DNA from: Choricystis sp. odSpoLacu1
Lineage: Eukaryota > Chlorophyta > Trebouxiophyceae
Direction of reading: 5' to 3'
NCBI GenBank assembly: GCA_958009055.1
Contig: OY253658.1
Span: 310,001 to 374,000, forward strand
Length of the DNA: 64,000 bases
Shown: positions 1-9,154 of the stretch, piece after piece
How positions within the stretch are numbered: position 1 is the stretch's first letter
How the letters are laid out: each line of letters starts with the position of its first letter
The notes under the pieces: generated by a model
Databases searched by the model: none
What the model saw: the letters and a program-made list of their open reading frames with translations, nothing else
Told to the model about the DNA's origin: nothing
Program-made: the position numbers and the translations under genes

Positions 1-1925
1 ACGCGCGCCTGCCCCCCCTCACCTTCATCCCGGTGGATACTGTGCGCGCCAAACCCGTCAACGTGCGCCTGCGCGGGCTGGGGGGCACCGCCAAGCTGGC
101 CCTGGACCTGCTGACGTACGATGGCGCCGTCGAGCGCGCAGTGCGCGCGGTGTGCGGCGACACGCTCGTGTGCGACACGGTCGACGAAGCCAAGTCGCTC
201 GCCTTCATGGGCCCCGAACGCCACAAAGTGGTGGCCCTGGACGGCACTCTCATCACGCGGGCGGGCCTGATCACGGGTGGTGTCACGCCCGGCATGGAGT
301 CGCGTGCCGCCCGGTTTGATGGCGCGGGGTTGGCCAAGCTCAAGGAAGAGCGCACCGCTCTTGCCGACACGCTCGCGTCGCTGCCCGACGCGCGCGCGTC
401 GGCCGCCTCCGTGGACGCGCTGCGCGCCCGGGTGGCGGGGCTGGAGCATGACGCCGCCCTCAAGTCGGCGGACGCGGAGCGGTGCGCCGCCCGCGCCGCG
501 GGGGAGGCGGCCAAAGCCGACGCACTGGCGGCCGAAGCGGCGCGCCGCGCGCGCGACGCGCCGCCGCTGCGCGCGTCGCTCGACGCCCACACCGCTGAAC
601 TCACCGCCGTGCGCGCCCGCATCAACGAGGTGGGGGACCGCCTGTTCGCCCCCCTGTCCCGCCGCCTGGGCGTGGCCAACGTGCGGGAGGCGATGGAGGC
701 GGCCGCCGCGACCGCGCGCGGCGCGAGCGCCGACCACGCGCGCGTGGTGGCCCAAATCGCCAAGCTCAAGCACCAGCTGGCGTACGAGGCCAAGCAGGCG
801 CCCGAGGACGCGCTGGCGGCGGCTCAAGCGGATGCTGCTGCGGCTGCCGCTCGCGGAGCCGAGCTGGATGCGGCGGCTGCCGCCACCGCCGACGCGGCGC
901 GCGGCGCAGAGGCCGAGCTGGAGACCGCGCGCGCCGAGGCGGCCGCGCTGCGGTCGGACGAAGCGGCCGCAGCGGACGCTCTGAAGGCTGCCCGCCGCGC
1001 CGCCTCGGCCGCGGCTGCCGTCGCCACCGACGTCAAAGCCGCCATCGCGGCGGCTGACGTGGACGCGGATGCAGCGGATGCGACGGTGGCGGGGGTGGTG
1101 GCTGCGGCGGCGCTCGATGAAGTGGTGTTGCCGCGCACGGCCGACAACGCGTCGTTCGACTTTGCGTCCCTGCCGCGCCACCTGACGGCCGCCACATCCT
1201 CCTCCGACCGCGCCCGCGTGGAGGCCTCCCTGGCGGCTGACGCGGAGCGCCTGACCGTGGAACTGGCGGCGGGTGCTCCCAACCTGAAAGCGGTGGCCCA
1301 GTATGGAGACGTCAAGGAACGCGAGCGCGGTCTCGCGGCCGACCTCGACGCTGCGCGCGCGGCCGCGCGCGACGCGGCCGACGCCTTTGCCCGCGTCCGC
1401 TCCCGCCGCCACGCCCTCTTCATGGCCGCCTTTGACGCGGCCGCCACCGCGGTCAACGACGTGTTCAAGGATCTGACCCGCTCTGACGCGCACCCGGCCG
1501 GCGGGTCTGCCCACCTGTCGCTTGACAGCGCGGACGACCCCTTCCTCGGCGGCGTCAAGTTTACGGCCATGCCCCCCGCCAAACGGTACCGCGACATGGA
1601 CGCCCTGTCGGGGGGGGAGAAGACACTGTCCGCGCTTGCCCTGCTGTTCGCGGTGCACGCGTACCGGGCGGCCCCCTTTTTTGTGCTGGACGAAGTGGAC
1701 GCCGCGCTCGACGCGGCCAACGTCGCGCGCGTCGCGGCCTACGTGCGCGCCCGCACCCGCTCATCCGCCCACCCCCCCCTCCAAGCCGTCGTCATCTCCC
1801 TCAAGGATGGCTTCTACCACCACGCGGACGCGTTGGTGGGGGTGACGCGGGACCCGGGGACCGGGAGCAGCCACACGCTGACGTTTGACCTGGAGCGGTA
1901 CGGGCCGCCGAGCGCGGCGGCGTGA
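1..1925 (+). CDS. SMC1: SMC1 cohesin ATPase, C-terminal half (5' truncated by window edge)
   Basis: The reading frame is open from the window edge (frame of position 3) to TGA at 1923-1925, about 640 residues. It begins inside the hinge domain: LVCDTVDEAK, VVALDGTLIT and LITGG are hinge core motifs, and the following AARFDGAGLAKLKEER resembles SMC1 rather than SMC2, 3 or 4. A long Ala-rich coiled coil follows. The C-terminal ATPase lobe has the ABC signature LSGGEKTLSALALLFA and a Walker B/D-loop FFVLDEVDAALDAANV. SMC1 pairs with SMC3 and kleisin to form the cohesin ring that holds sister chromatids. The Walker A lobe and first coil lie upstream of the window. The arm is somewhat shorter than in animals, and no intron is visible in this part. 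The identification is firm; the missing N-terminus cannot be judged. Confidence 0.93.
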   Translation, partial: ARLPPLTFIPVDTVRAKPVNVRLRGLGGTAKLALDLLTYDGAVERAVRAVCGDTLVCDTVDEAKSLAFMGPERHKVVALDGTLITRAGLITGGVTPGMESRAARFDGAGLAKLKEERTALADTLASLPDARASAASVDALRARVAGLEHDAALKSADAERCAARAAGEAAKADALAAEAARRARDAPPLRASLDAHTAELTAVRARINEVGDRLFAPLSRRLGVANVREAMEAAAATARGASADHARVVAQIAKLKHQLAYEAKQAPEDALAAAQADAAAAAARGAELDAAAAATADAARGAEAELETARAEAAALRSDEAAAADALKAARRAASAAAAVATDVKAAIAAADVDADAADATVAGVVAAAALDEVVLPRTADNASFDFASLPRHLTAATSSSDRARVEASLAADAERLTVELAAGAPNLKAVAQYGDVKERERGLAADLDAARAAARDAADAFARVRSRRHALFMAAFDAAATAVNDVFKDLTRSDAHPAGGSAHLSLDSADDPFLGGVKFTAMPPAKRYRDMDALSGGEKTLSALALLFAVHAYRAAPFFVLDEVDAALDAANVARVAAYVRARTRSSAHPPLQAVVISLKDGFYHHADALVGVTRDPGTGSSHTLTFDLERYGPPSAAA

Positions 1926-2210
1926 GTGGATGGAAAAGAGGTGTGTGTGTGTGCGCGTGTTTCTGCTTTCCTTCCTTTCCCATTTCCCTCCCACACTGCC
2001 TTTTTCCTCTTCCCTTATTCTCTTCCCAACGGATGAACAAAAAAAAACAATGTCACACACAACTGATGTCCTTTCTCTTCTTCATCGCCCTCACCTTTTC
2101 ACACGCGTTTCTGCGACTTCTCCCTCACATTTTTCTCGCCCTTTGGGTGCCACCAAACACACTCTGCACTGAACGCAAAACAAAAACAAAAAACAGAGAA
2201 AACAGCCGAG

Positions 2211-3335
2211 TCACCCCTCCTCCGCCTCATCCCATCCGCCCGCCGGGAGGCCCGTCATCCGCTGCTGAACCTCGGCCAAGCGGGCGTCCGAGTGACTGCC
2301 GATCGCGGCCTCGTCTTCGGGCTTCAGGCACGCGCGCCTTTTGGAGTAGACACGTTCGCCATACTCTTTCTCGCGCTTCTCCTCGCTCCAGCGCTCGTCT
2401 TTGATGCGTTTGACCATCTCTTTGTGCCCGTCAGTGTCGCGTTCATATAACCCCGCCGCGGCGACCGCGGCATCGCGCGCGTCGGCTGGGTGCGTTTTTC
2501 AAAATCACCACAACGCCAGCCCTCGCCTCCTGCCTCCACCCTTCATCTCCACCTGCCTGCCCACCACACGCGCCGCGTCCCCCCGAAACGCGGCCTGCAG
2601 TGTCCGCACGAGGGGCCACGCCACCACCGCGGCCGCCGACGCGGGGCGAGACACCGCCTCCACACTGAACCACACGCTGTCATCGCCCGCCACCCAGTGC
2701 ACGCCAAAGGTTTCTGTGCCGGCTAAAACGTGGGGAGTGAGTGTCGTCGATGTGATGGTGGTGGACGTGCCGCGTGCGCTCTCGCCGCGCGGTGGCGGCC
2801 GCATCACACGGTTGCGCGCCCCTGCCAGCGCGGCCGGCACGCCCCTCGCGCTGCGCCGCACCTCCGTCACGCGCAACGGGTTGGCCAGCCACAGGCAGTG
2901 TGGCAGGAAAGAGGGAGGGGTGGCGGGGCCGAGGACTGACGCCGCGATGACGAGACGCGCCCCGACACACACACGCGGCGCGTTGGTGGCCACCCACGCC
3001 ACCCCGTCCGCGTGCCTCCACCCGGTGACGGCGGCCACGGCGGTGGCGTAGGAGCGGCGGCCGGTGCCGATGCGGACGGCGAGATAGTCGTGCGAGAAGA
3101 AGGGGGGAGGGGGGGTTGTGGAGGGCGGACCGTTGGGGCTGAGGAGAGAGAGAAGAGGGGGTCGGCCTCTCCCTTTCTAGTGTGCCCCACAATCCAGCCA
3201 TCATGAGACCGCTAGATCACAGCACACACACACTCACCCGCCAGACCGGGCCAGCACGGCGTCACAGTCGGCGCGCGACGGCGGGCCGACGCGGAGTGTC
3301 GCTAGGCCGAGCGTGGACACAAGGTCGGTCCACAT
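2211..3335 (-). CDS. DUF1990 (UPF0548) family protein
   Basis: Exon 1 (3335-3238) starts MWTDLVSTLG and ends at a GTGAGTG donor. Exon 2 starts at 3138 after CTCTCCTCAG and joins in phase. Exon 2 carries the DUF1990 signature: DYLAVRIGTG, then a Trp/His-rich strand, then GDDSVWFSVEAVSRP and WPLVRTLQAAF. The family is a small plant and bacterial beta-rich fold of unknown biochemical role. The frame can end at 2505 (..GLALW). A phase-compatible GT-AG intron (2539-2486, 54 nt) instead joins it to a conserved-looking charged exon (2485-2211) containing LYERDTDGHKEMVKRIKDER and GERVYSKRRACLKPEDEAA. I favour the spliced form because that segment has no start codon of its own in a sensible position. 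The domain assignment is strong; the last exon is inferred. Confidence 0.7.
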
Positions 3336-3689
3336 TGGGGAGGGAGGAGGCACACACTCTCACACACACGCAGCAGGCGCGCACGCGCTGGCGTTGTGTG
3401 CCGGGGGTGCGTCTCGTGCAATTCGGAGAGAGAAAGAATGTTAGGGTGAGTGTTTTACGTTGGCGTCACTTCGTTTTTTTCTTTTCGGCCTGATGCGTGG
3501 CTGAAAAACGCTGCGCGCGCCCCGCGCCTCCTTCCCTTCCCGCACCACTCCTCTGAGTCTGAGCGTGCGCACACGCTCGGGGCGCCTCTGCCCGTGGCAG
3601 CAGAGGAGGGAGAGAGAACGGGCCGTTTTTTTTTTTGCGGCGACACGGCCTTTGTCATTTGACACGCGCGGCACACGCCTCCCGCCAAC

Positions 3690-4765
3690 ATGGACAACGG
3701 GTACGTGTGTGTGGGTGTTGGCATGTGACGCCTGCCGCGGTGCAGGCGGAAGGCACGGCGGACGCAGAGAGCGAGAGGGCCATGTCGACCCCCCGACCCA
3801 CTCCCCTCCTCTCCTCTCCCCTCCCCAGCCACCACCTCCACCCCCACCACCCGTCCCCCCCGTCCGACGCGCTGGCGGAGGCGGCGGCCATGCTGTCCCC
3901 CCCCACCTCTGCCACGGGAGCCTTGGGGTCGCCCCCCGGCGTGGGCGAGGGAGGCGGCCTGTACTCACCCTACTCATCATTACCCCCCCGCCCCCCCTCC
4001 GCCCGCCCCGACGTCGCCGCCCCCTTCGGCGAGCGGTCTGCGAGCGACACCGCGTCCGTGGCCGCCCTCATGGACGCGGCAGCGGCGGCCGCGACTGATG
4101 CCGCCGCGGCTGCCGCCGCGCTGGGCGCGGCCCAGGCAGCAGCCGATTATGCAGCGGCCGCGGCCGCGGTGCCGCACCTGGGGGGGGCGCCGTCGGGGGT
4201 GGTGCCACCGCCTCAACCCCCCACCGCGGCTGATCTGGCGGTGGCGGCGGCTGCCGCGGGGGATGGCGCGCTGCTCGCTCGCATGCTGGAAGGCGGCGCC
4301 CCCGACCCCACTGCCTCCGCCCCACCCCCGCCCCAGCAGCAGCATGCGCCCCCCCTGCCCCCGGTGACCACGTCGTCCGCGGTGCACAGCCGGGCTGCAT
4401 CCCGCGTGGCGTCGGGCGCTGACCTGGTGAGGCTGGTGGGGTTCGACCCTCCTCCCCCTCCGCCACCCCCCTCCGCGGCCGATGTGGCCGCCGCCCGGGC
4501 GGCAGCAGCCGCTCTGGCTGTCACACAAAGCTACAACGACGCCGGCGCACCGTGGCCGCCTGCCAGCGTGCCGCCTCAGCCGCCCCCTCCACCCCTCGGC
4601 GGTCTGCGCCCGCCCTCCGCCGCCGACCTGGCCGCCCTGGCCGTGCACGACGCCCACATGGCGGCCGCCGCTGCTGAGCTGGCCGGCAGTGGCGGCTCTG
4701 GCCCCGCTGCTGCGGCTCATTTAGCTGCTGCCGCCTATGGAGGGGGGCCCGCGGCCGCCGCGGTG

Positions 4766-4798
<33 letters not shown>

Positions 4799-5711
4799 CA
4801 GCAACAAGTCGCCCAACAACAAGCCACCGCGGCCGCTGTGGCTGCCGCAGTCGCTGCCGACGCGCCGCGGGGGCGGTCGGCGGGGCCGCGCGGCGGCGGC
4901 GGAGGACCGCAGGCGGTGGGTGAGGCAGCCGCCGCAGGCTCCGACGCTGTTCCCGCCTCTGTCGCGGAGCGCCTGCGCCGGGACGTGGCCCGCCTGACGG
5001 CCGAGGTGGACAGGCTGGATCGCGAAGTCACGCGGCAGAAGGCGTTGCGCGAGGCAGAGAGGGCTGAGTTTCAAGACGCGAAAGACCGGCTCAAAGCTTC
5101 TTGGGCGGTGGATCGCGACGATTTTGCGCGCGTGAAGGAGTCGTTACGCAAAAAAAAACGCCGAACACCACGTCGCCAATGGGCGGCTGGCGGCGTCTCT
5201 GCGGGACGCGGATGCGGCGGCGCGCGGACTGCGCGACCTGTGCGCGCGCGCGGGGGTGGCGGTCCCCCCAGAACTGGAAGGCGGCGCCGCGAGAGGCAGT
5301 GTCGATGGTGACGAGGATGAGGACGACGCCTCCCGGCCGACGACGCCGCCTCCGCCCACGTCGACCGCGCCTCCCTCGGACGGTGGTGGTGGCGGCGGTG
5401 GCGGCGGCAACAGCGCGCCGTCGTCATCAGCCGCCCCCGTCGACGCGATGCACGCGCTCGCGGCCGCGCTGTCCGGGTCGGGCCTGGCCGCCGCTGCCGC
5501 TGCGGACGGCCCCGACGCGGATGCAGCGGCTGCTGCTGCCACCGCGGCGGCGGCTCTGGGGCAACTCGCTGCAGCGCTGGCGGGCGGCGCCGCGTCGGGC
5601 GCGGGCACCGCGTCGTCAGCGACGACGCCCCGCGCGCCCGCCAGTGCGGCGGGGGACGCGAACGGCGGCGGCAGCGCGCCGGCGTCGCCCAGGCGCAAGG
5701 ATGGTGGGTGA
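3690..5711 (+). CDS. Ala/Pro-rich low-complexity coiled-coil protein, one apparent frameshift
   Basis: I recognise no family. A tiny first exon (3690-3700, MDNG) ends at a GTACGT donor. The acceptor at 3827-3828 (CTCCCCAG) restores frame with the downstream ORF starting HHLHPHHPSPPSDALAEAAA; a start at 3782 (MSTPRP) without splicing is the alternative. Residues 40-400 are dominated by Ala, Pro and Gly, including a (GCC)n polyalanine tract near 4767-4797 followed by a Gln-rich stretch. A coiled coil follows (VAERLRRDVARLTAEVDRLDREVTRQ). At an A9 run (5150-5158) the frame breaks. In the next frame the coil continues coherently (LAASLRDADAAARGLRDLC), then an acidic patch and another Ala/Gly tail to TGA at 5711. 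The frameshift is therefore probably a base-count error. Function is unknown. Confidence 0.6.
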
Positions 5712-6052
5712 AGGTTGTGTGTGTGTGCGTTGCAGAAGCACGCGCACACACCACGAGCGACGACACACACACAGCGACAAGTGAAAAGACTTGTTTCATC
5801 ATTTTGCATTAAAAAAAAAACGCGCGCAAAGCCCCTGGAAGCCCTCCGCCTGCACTGCCGTCCCGCCGACCACCCGCACACGTTCGCACGTGTGCGTTGA
5901 CCGGCTCGGGCGGTGGTGGGTTGGTGGGGTGGGGGTGAGGATGCCTTTTTTTGCACAAGAGAGAGAGAGAAGGGCGACTGTTTCGCCCCGAGATCGTTTT
6001 TACACCCCCCGCGCGTGTTAGAAAAGGCAAAGCCCCCTCACAAAAACTCACG
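5712..6052. other. Convergent 3' intergenic region
   Basis: This lies between the 3' ends of the coiled-coil gene (+) and the rhomboid gene (-). It holds GT/CA-rich stretches, an A10 run near 5811 and T runs, which fit two 3' UTRs. I see no coding signal. Confidence 0.5.
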
Positions 6053-6832
6053 TCACTCGGGCAGCCGGGAGAGCAGGAGGACTAGCAGCACGCCCGCCGC
6101 GGCACCAGCCAGGTGCGCCACGTGGCTCACCGTCGCCCCGCCCACGGTCAGTGTGCCGCCCGCCGCCTGGGCGCGCGCTTCGCCCAGCACTTGTTGGACT
6201 GCAAACTGAGTCAGGATGCCGCACTCCACGATGGAGCGCAGGTTGAGCTTGAGGCGAGAGAGGCAGGAGACGACGATGAGGCCGAAGACGGCGCCCGAGG
6301 CTCCGATGGACACGGACGTGCGCGGCAGAAAGGCGAGGGAGGCCAGGTTGGCGCCCAGTGCGCACACTATGTACGTCAGGAAGACGCCAAACCAGCCGCC
6401 CTCCTCCTCCACCGCTTTGCCGAAAAGGAGGAGGGAAAACAGGTTGGAGCCGAGGTGGGCGCCGTCCAGATGCACGAACGCAGACGCCACCAGCTGCCAC
6501 GCACGCGGGCGGGCGTGGTGGAGGGCGAGGGCGGAGACAAAGGGCAGGCCCGCCTTTGCCGCGACAAAAATGGCGATGTTGATGAGGATCAGGGCCAGGG
6601 TGCCGTTGCCGGGGGGCTTCAGCGTGGGAGATGGTGCAAGCGGTGGCGGTGGCGGTGGCGGTGGTTGGGAGGCGGCACGCGCGACGACGGCGCGGCGCGG
6701 TGACGGCGCCAGCGTCGGCATCGCGTGGTGCGCCGCTGCTGGCACGGCCGCGCGCCGAGCTCCAGCGCCAGGAGTCAGTCGACACGCCGCCGGCACTCGT
6801 GCTGACGTGCACGGCACTCGGAGGGCTTGCAT
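6053..6832 (-). CDS. Rhomboid family intramembrane serine protease, probably plastid-targeted
   Basis: This is a single-exon gene of about 259 residues. The chosen start (6832, MQALRVPCTSARVPAACRL) gives an Arg/Ser/Ala-rich, acid-poor leader typical of an organelle transit peptide; the open frame continues upstream, so the start is inferred. The body has about six hydrophobic segments. The first begins ALILINIAIFVAAKAG. HLDGAHLGSNLFSLLLFG is the rhomboid HxxxN-type helix. The catalytic serine lies in GASGAVFGL and the catalytic histidine in VAHLAGAAAG near the C-terminus. Rhomboids cut transmembrane helices inside the bilayer; plant plastid members include RBL10/11-type enzymes. It lies tail-to-head downstream of LEO1 on the same strand. 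Family assignment is firm, compartment is inferred. Confidence 0.85.
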   Translation of the reverse strand: MQALRVPCTSARVPAACRLTPGAGARRAAVPAAAHHAMPTLAPSPRRAVVARAASQPPPPPPPPLAPSPTLKPPGNGTLALILINIAIFVAAKAGLPFVSALALHHARPRAWQLVASAFVHLDGAHLGSNLFSLLLFGKAVEEEGGWFGVFLTYIVCALGANLASLAFLPRTSVSIGASGAVFGLIVVSCLSRLKLNLRSIVECGILTQFAVQQVLGEARAQAAGGTLTVGGATVSHVAHLAGAAAGVLLVLLLSRLPE

Positions 6833-6966
6833 CGGGAGAGGAGAAACAGCGAGGAGAGTAAATGCGGGTGTCCCTTTTTTTTTTTTTTTTTTTTCTGTTT
6901 TTCGCCATTGGCTGTTACCTGCACACACCGTCCCAAAAACACACAACACACACGCAACAAAAATGA

Positions 6967-8136
6967 TCAATCAGAATCAGACAGCACCAGCCTGGGCGCC
7001 GACTTCCTGGGCGGCGGCGCCACCGCCTCCCGCGCGGGCGACGGTTTCTTGTCGTCGTCGTCGTCGTCATCCCCTCCTGTAGACGCTTCCGGCTCCTCAT
7101 CGTCGCCACCCTCCACCTCCACCTCTTCGTCTTCATCCACCACAAAGCCGTCGTCTTCATCGTCATCGCCTCCCGCTTTGGCGGCCGCCAACCGGGCCGC
7201 CGCGTCGGGCGTGTCGGCGGTGCGGCGCGCGAGCGCGGCACGCGCGCGCGTGGCCGCATCACCACCCTCTCCTTCCTCCTCCTCTTCCTCGCCCGAGTCC
7301 ACCGCGTCGTCCGCCTCCAGGTAGGCGGCAGACAGGCGGTCGATGCGGCGCACGCGGGGGCCGGCGCCCGCGCTGGCGCCTCCGCGCCGCGCCGCGCGCT
7401 GGCGTTTCGCCAACCCCGCGCGCTCCCGGATCCGCGCCTCCTCCTCCTCCTCCCGCCGCTTCTTGGCGGCCACCGGGTCCTGCATCAGGGTGGCCGTCAC
7501 CACGCGCGCCGACCGCGCGTGGCGGGCGTCCAAGGTGGCGGCCAGGCGCCTGTGCGCGCTGGCCTTCAGATCAGCAGGCGCCAGCGCCCACCGCGTGGCC
7601 AACGGGGCCACCACCTGCACCACAGCCGCGTGGCGGGCGGCCATGTAGGCGCGCGGGGCGGCGGGGCCGTCGGCGCCGGAACCGAGGGGGGCGGGGGTGA
7701 CTGAGTAGGCGTCGCTGCCAACGAAGACGTGAGTGCTGCCGTCGTCCCACTCCACGACACGCGCGTTGGACTCCAGGGTGCCGTCGGCGGCCACCCGGTG
7801 CCGCACCGTGGCCACTGCCCGCACCGCCGCCTCCGCTGCAGCCGCGGGGGAGGGGTCCGAGGGCGGTGGGGGCGCGAATGTGGACGCCTCGTAAGGGGTC
7901 GGCTCCAGTGCGGGCAGCCGCCCCAGCCGCACCAGCCTCAGATCGCCTGGGCGAGGCAGAGGAGGCACCAGTGGTGCTTCCAAGTCGACGGGAGGCCCGA
8001 GCGGGGCGGCGGGAGGGGCGGACGGCGTGGGATCGGGGGGCGACGGCAACGAGTCGGAGACGGCGGGGGGAGGGGGGGAGCCGTCCTCCGATTCTGACCC
8101 GAAGAGGTCGTTCATGGTGGTGTCTGCGTCCGTCAT
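6967..8136 (-). CDS. LEO1: LEO1, Paf1 transcription elongation complex subunit
   Basis: This single-exon gene of 389 residues starts MTDADTTMNDLFGSESEDG, an acidic N-terminus with the DLFG motif common in LEO1. The central LEO1 domain includes LVRLGRLPALEPTPYEA, then ESNARVVEWDDGSTHVFVG, matching the family core ESNARIVRWSDGSxxLxxG. A basic helix KKRREEEEEARIRERAGLAKRQ follows. The C-terminus is highly acidic (Glu/Asp runs) and ends LVLSDSD. LEO1 works with PAF1, CTR9 and CDC73 on RNA polymerase II during elongation and histone modification. The gene is head-to-head with NDUFS6, leaving 182 bp for both promoters. Confidence 0.88.
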   Translation of the reverse strand: MTDADTTMNDLFGSESEDGSPPPPAVSDSLPSPPDPTPSAPPAAPLGPPVDLEAPLVPPLPRPGDLRLVRLGRLPALEPTPYEASTFAPPPPSDPSPAAAAEAAVRAVATVRHRVAADGTLESNARVVEWDDGSTHVFVGSDAYSVTPAPLGSGADGPAAPRAYMAARHAAVVQVVAPLATRWALAPADLKASAHRRLAATLDARHARSARVVTATLMQDPVAAKKRREEEEEARIRERAGLAKRQRAARRGGASAGAGPRVRRIDRLSAAYLEADDAVDSGEEEEEEGEGGDAATRARAALARRTADTPDAAARLAAAKAGGDDDEDDGFVVDEDEEVEVEGGDDEEPEASTGGDDDDDDDKKPSPAREAVAPPPRKSAPRLVLSDSD

Positions 8137-8262
8137 GGCCGGTTGTTGGGTGAGGAGGGTCAGAGCCCTGCACGCCGCGTTGACCCGTTTTTTCCAGTCG
8201 AAAGGTCGAAAATTTGTGCCTCAGTCCTTCGCGTCTGTGTTTTGGGGGCTCTCGCGCCGCCT

Positions 8263-8318
<56 letters not shown>
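8137..8318. promoter_or_regulatory. Shared divergent promoter LEO1 / NDUFS6 with (CA)n tract
   Basis: Only 182 bp separate the two start codons. The half nearer NDUFS6 is an almost pure CA repeat (8264-8318) that runs directly into the NDUFS6 ATG, so the NDUFS6 5' UTR is largely microsatellite. I see no TATA box. The promoter role is inferred from position. Confidence 0.5.
8264..8318. repeat. (CA)n microsatellite in NDUFS6 5' leader
   Basis: About 27 uninterrupted CA units end at the ATG at 8319. The tract is likely length-polymorphic. The transcript would carry a long CA-rich leader. Confidence 0.9.
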
Positions 8319-8321
<3 letters not shown>

Positions 8322-8996
8322 CTGGCCCACACCAGCCGCCGGTCACGCTCCCTGCTGGCCGTGGCGTCCCGCGCCTTCGCCACCAAGCCGGACGCGCTCG
8401 CGCCCGCGCCGCCGGTGACGCCGCCCACGCGCGGCCCGCCCGCGTCGTCCCCGGCGTCGCGCACCGTGACCCACCCGGGTCAAGCGTTTGTGGGGGACTT
8501 GCGGTCGGCGTCTGCGCTGGGGCTGGGGGACGGGATTACGGACCACACCGCGAAATGGCTGCAGGTAAGGGGCGCCATCGCGCGTTTGCGCCGAGGCTTG
8601 CGTTGCCTGTGCGTGCTGGCCCTCTTCGCCACGCCTCCACCACCAGGAGTGCGAAACAACACATACTGCGCACACGCGACGTTTTGGGGGAGACGGGGAG
8701 CGCGACGCCGGAGCGTGCCTTTTTTCTTTCGGCTCACCCTCCCGAACCCCTTCCCCACTCCCCACCAGCCCGACGGCTCCCTCGCCGGCAACACCCGCTC
8801 TCCCGCCGACTGGATCGCGGCCACGCCCCCCATCAAGGTGCATGGCGCTGTGGCGGCGTCCACAGGGTCTGAGGATCCTGCTCTGGGGTGCCCCGTCGAA
8901 TACATTGATCTGCGCGGCACCTCCATCGACAACCCCGCCGTCTGCAAGTACACGGGGCTCAGGTACTACTCGGACGACTGGATGCACGCGCACTGA
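8319..8996 (+). CDS. NDUFS6: NDUFS6-like subunit of mitochondrial complex I (13 kDa, zinc-ribbon family)
   Basis: There are two exons: 8319-8564 (GTAAGG donor) and 8769-8996 (CACCAG acceptor), phase 0, about 158 residues. The N-terminus (MLAHTSRRSRSLLAVASRAFATK) is a clear mitochondrial presequence. LGDGITDHTAKWLQ and PPIKVHGAVAA match plant NDUFS6, and the C-terminal LGCPVEYIDLRGTSIDNPAV plus CKYTGLRYY is the family zinc domain. The subunit sits on the matrix arm of NADH:ubiquinone oxidoreductase and is needed for its assembly. The usual zinc ligands are altered here: the early Cys is absent, GHP is GCP, and CxxC is CKYT. The 204-nt intron has no in-frame stop, so an unspliced reading would look like a longer protein. 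Identity is firm; zinc binding is doubtful. Confidence 0.87.
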
Positions 8997-9154
8997 AGGA
9001 ATGGTGGTGTGGTGTATTCTTGTTTTCTTCATTCTGTGTTGTTCTGTCCTCTTTCCTCCCCCTCTCAACCATACCCTCTCTCTCTGTGTCGAAACATGTT
9101 TTTTTTTTTGCACAAAAAGTCTGCGTGTGTCCCTGCGCACCTCCTTTCCCACAA

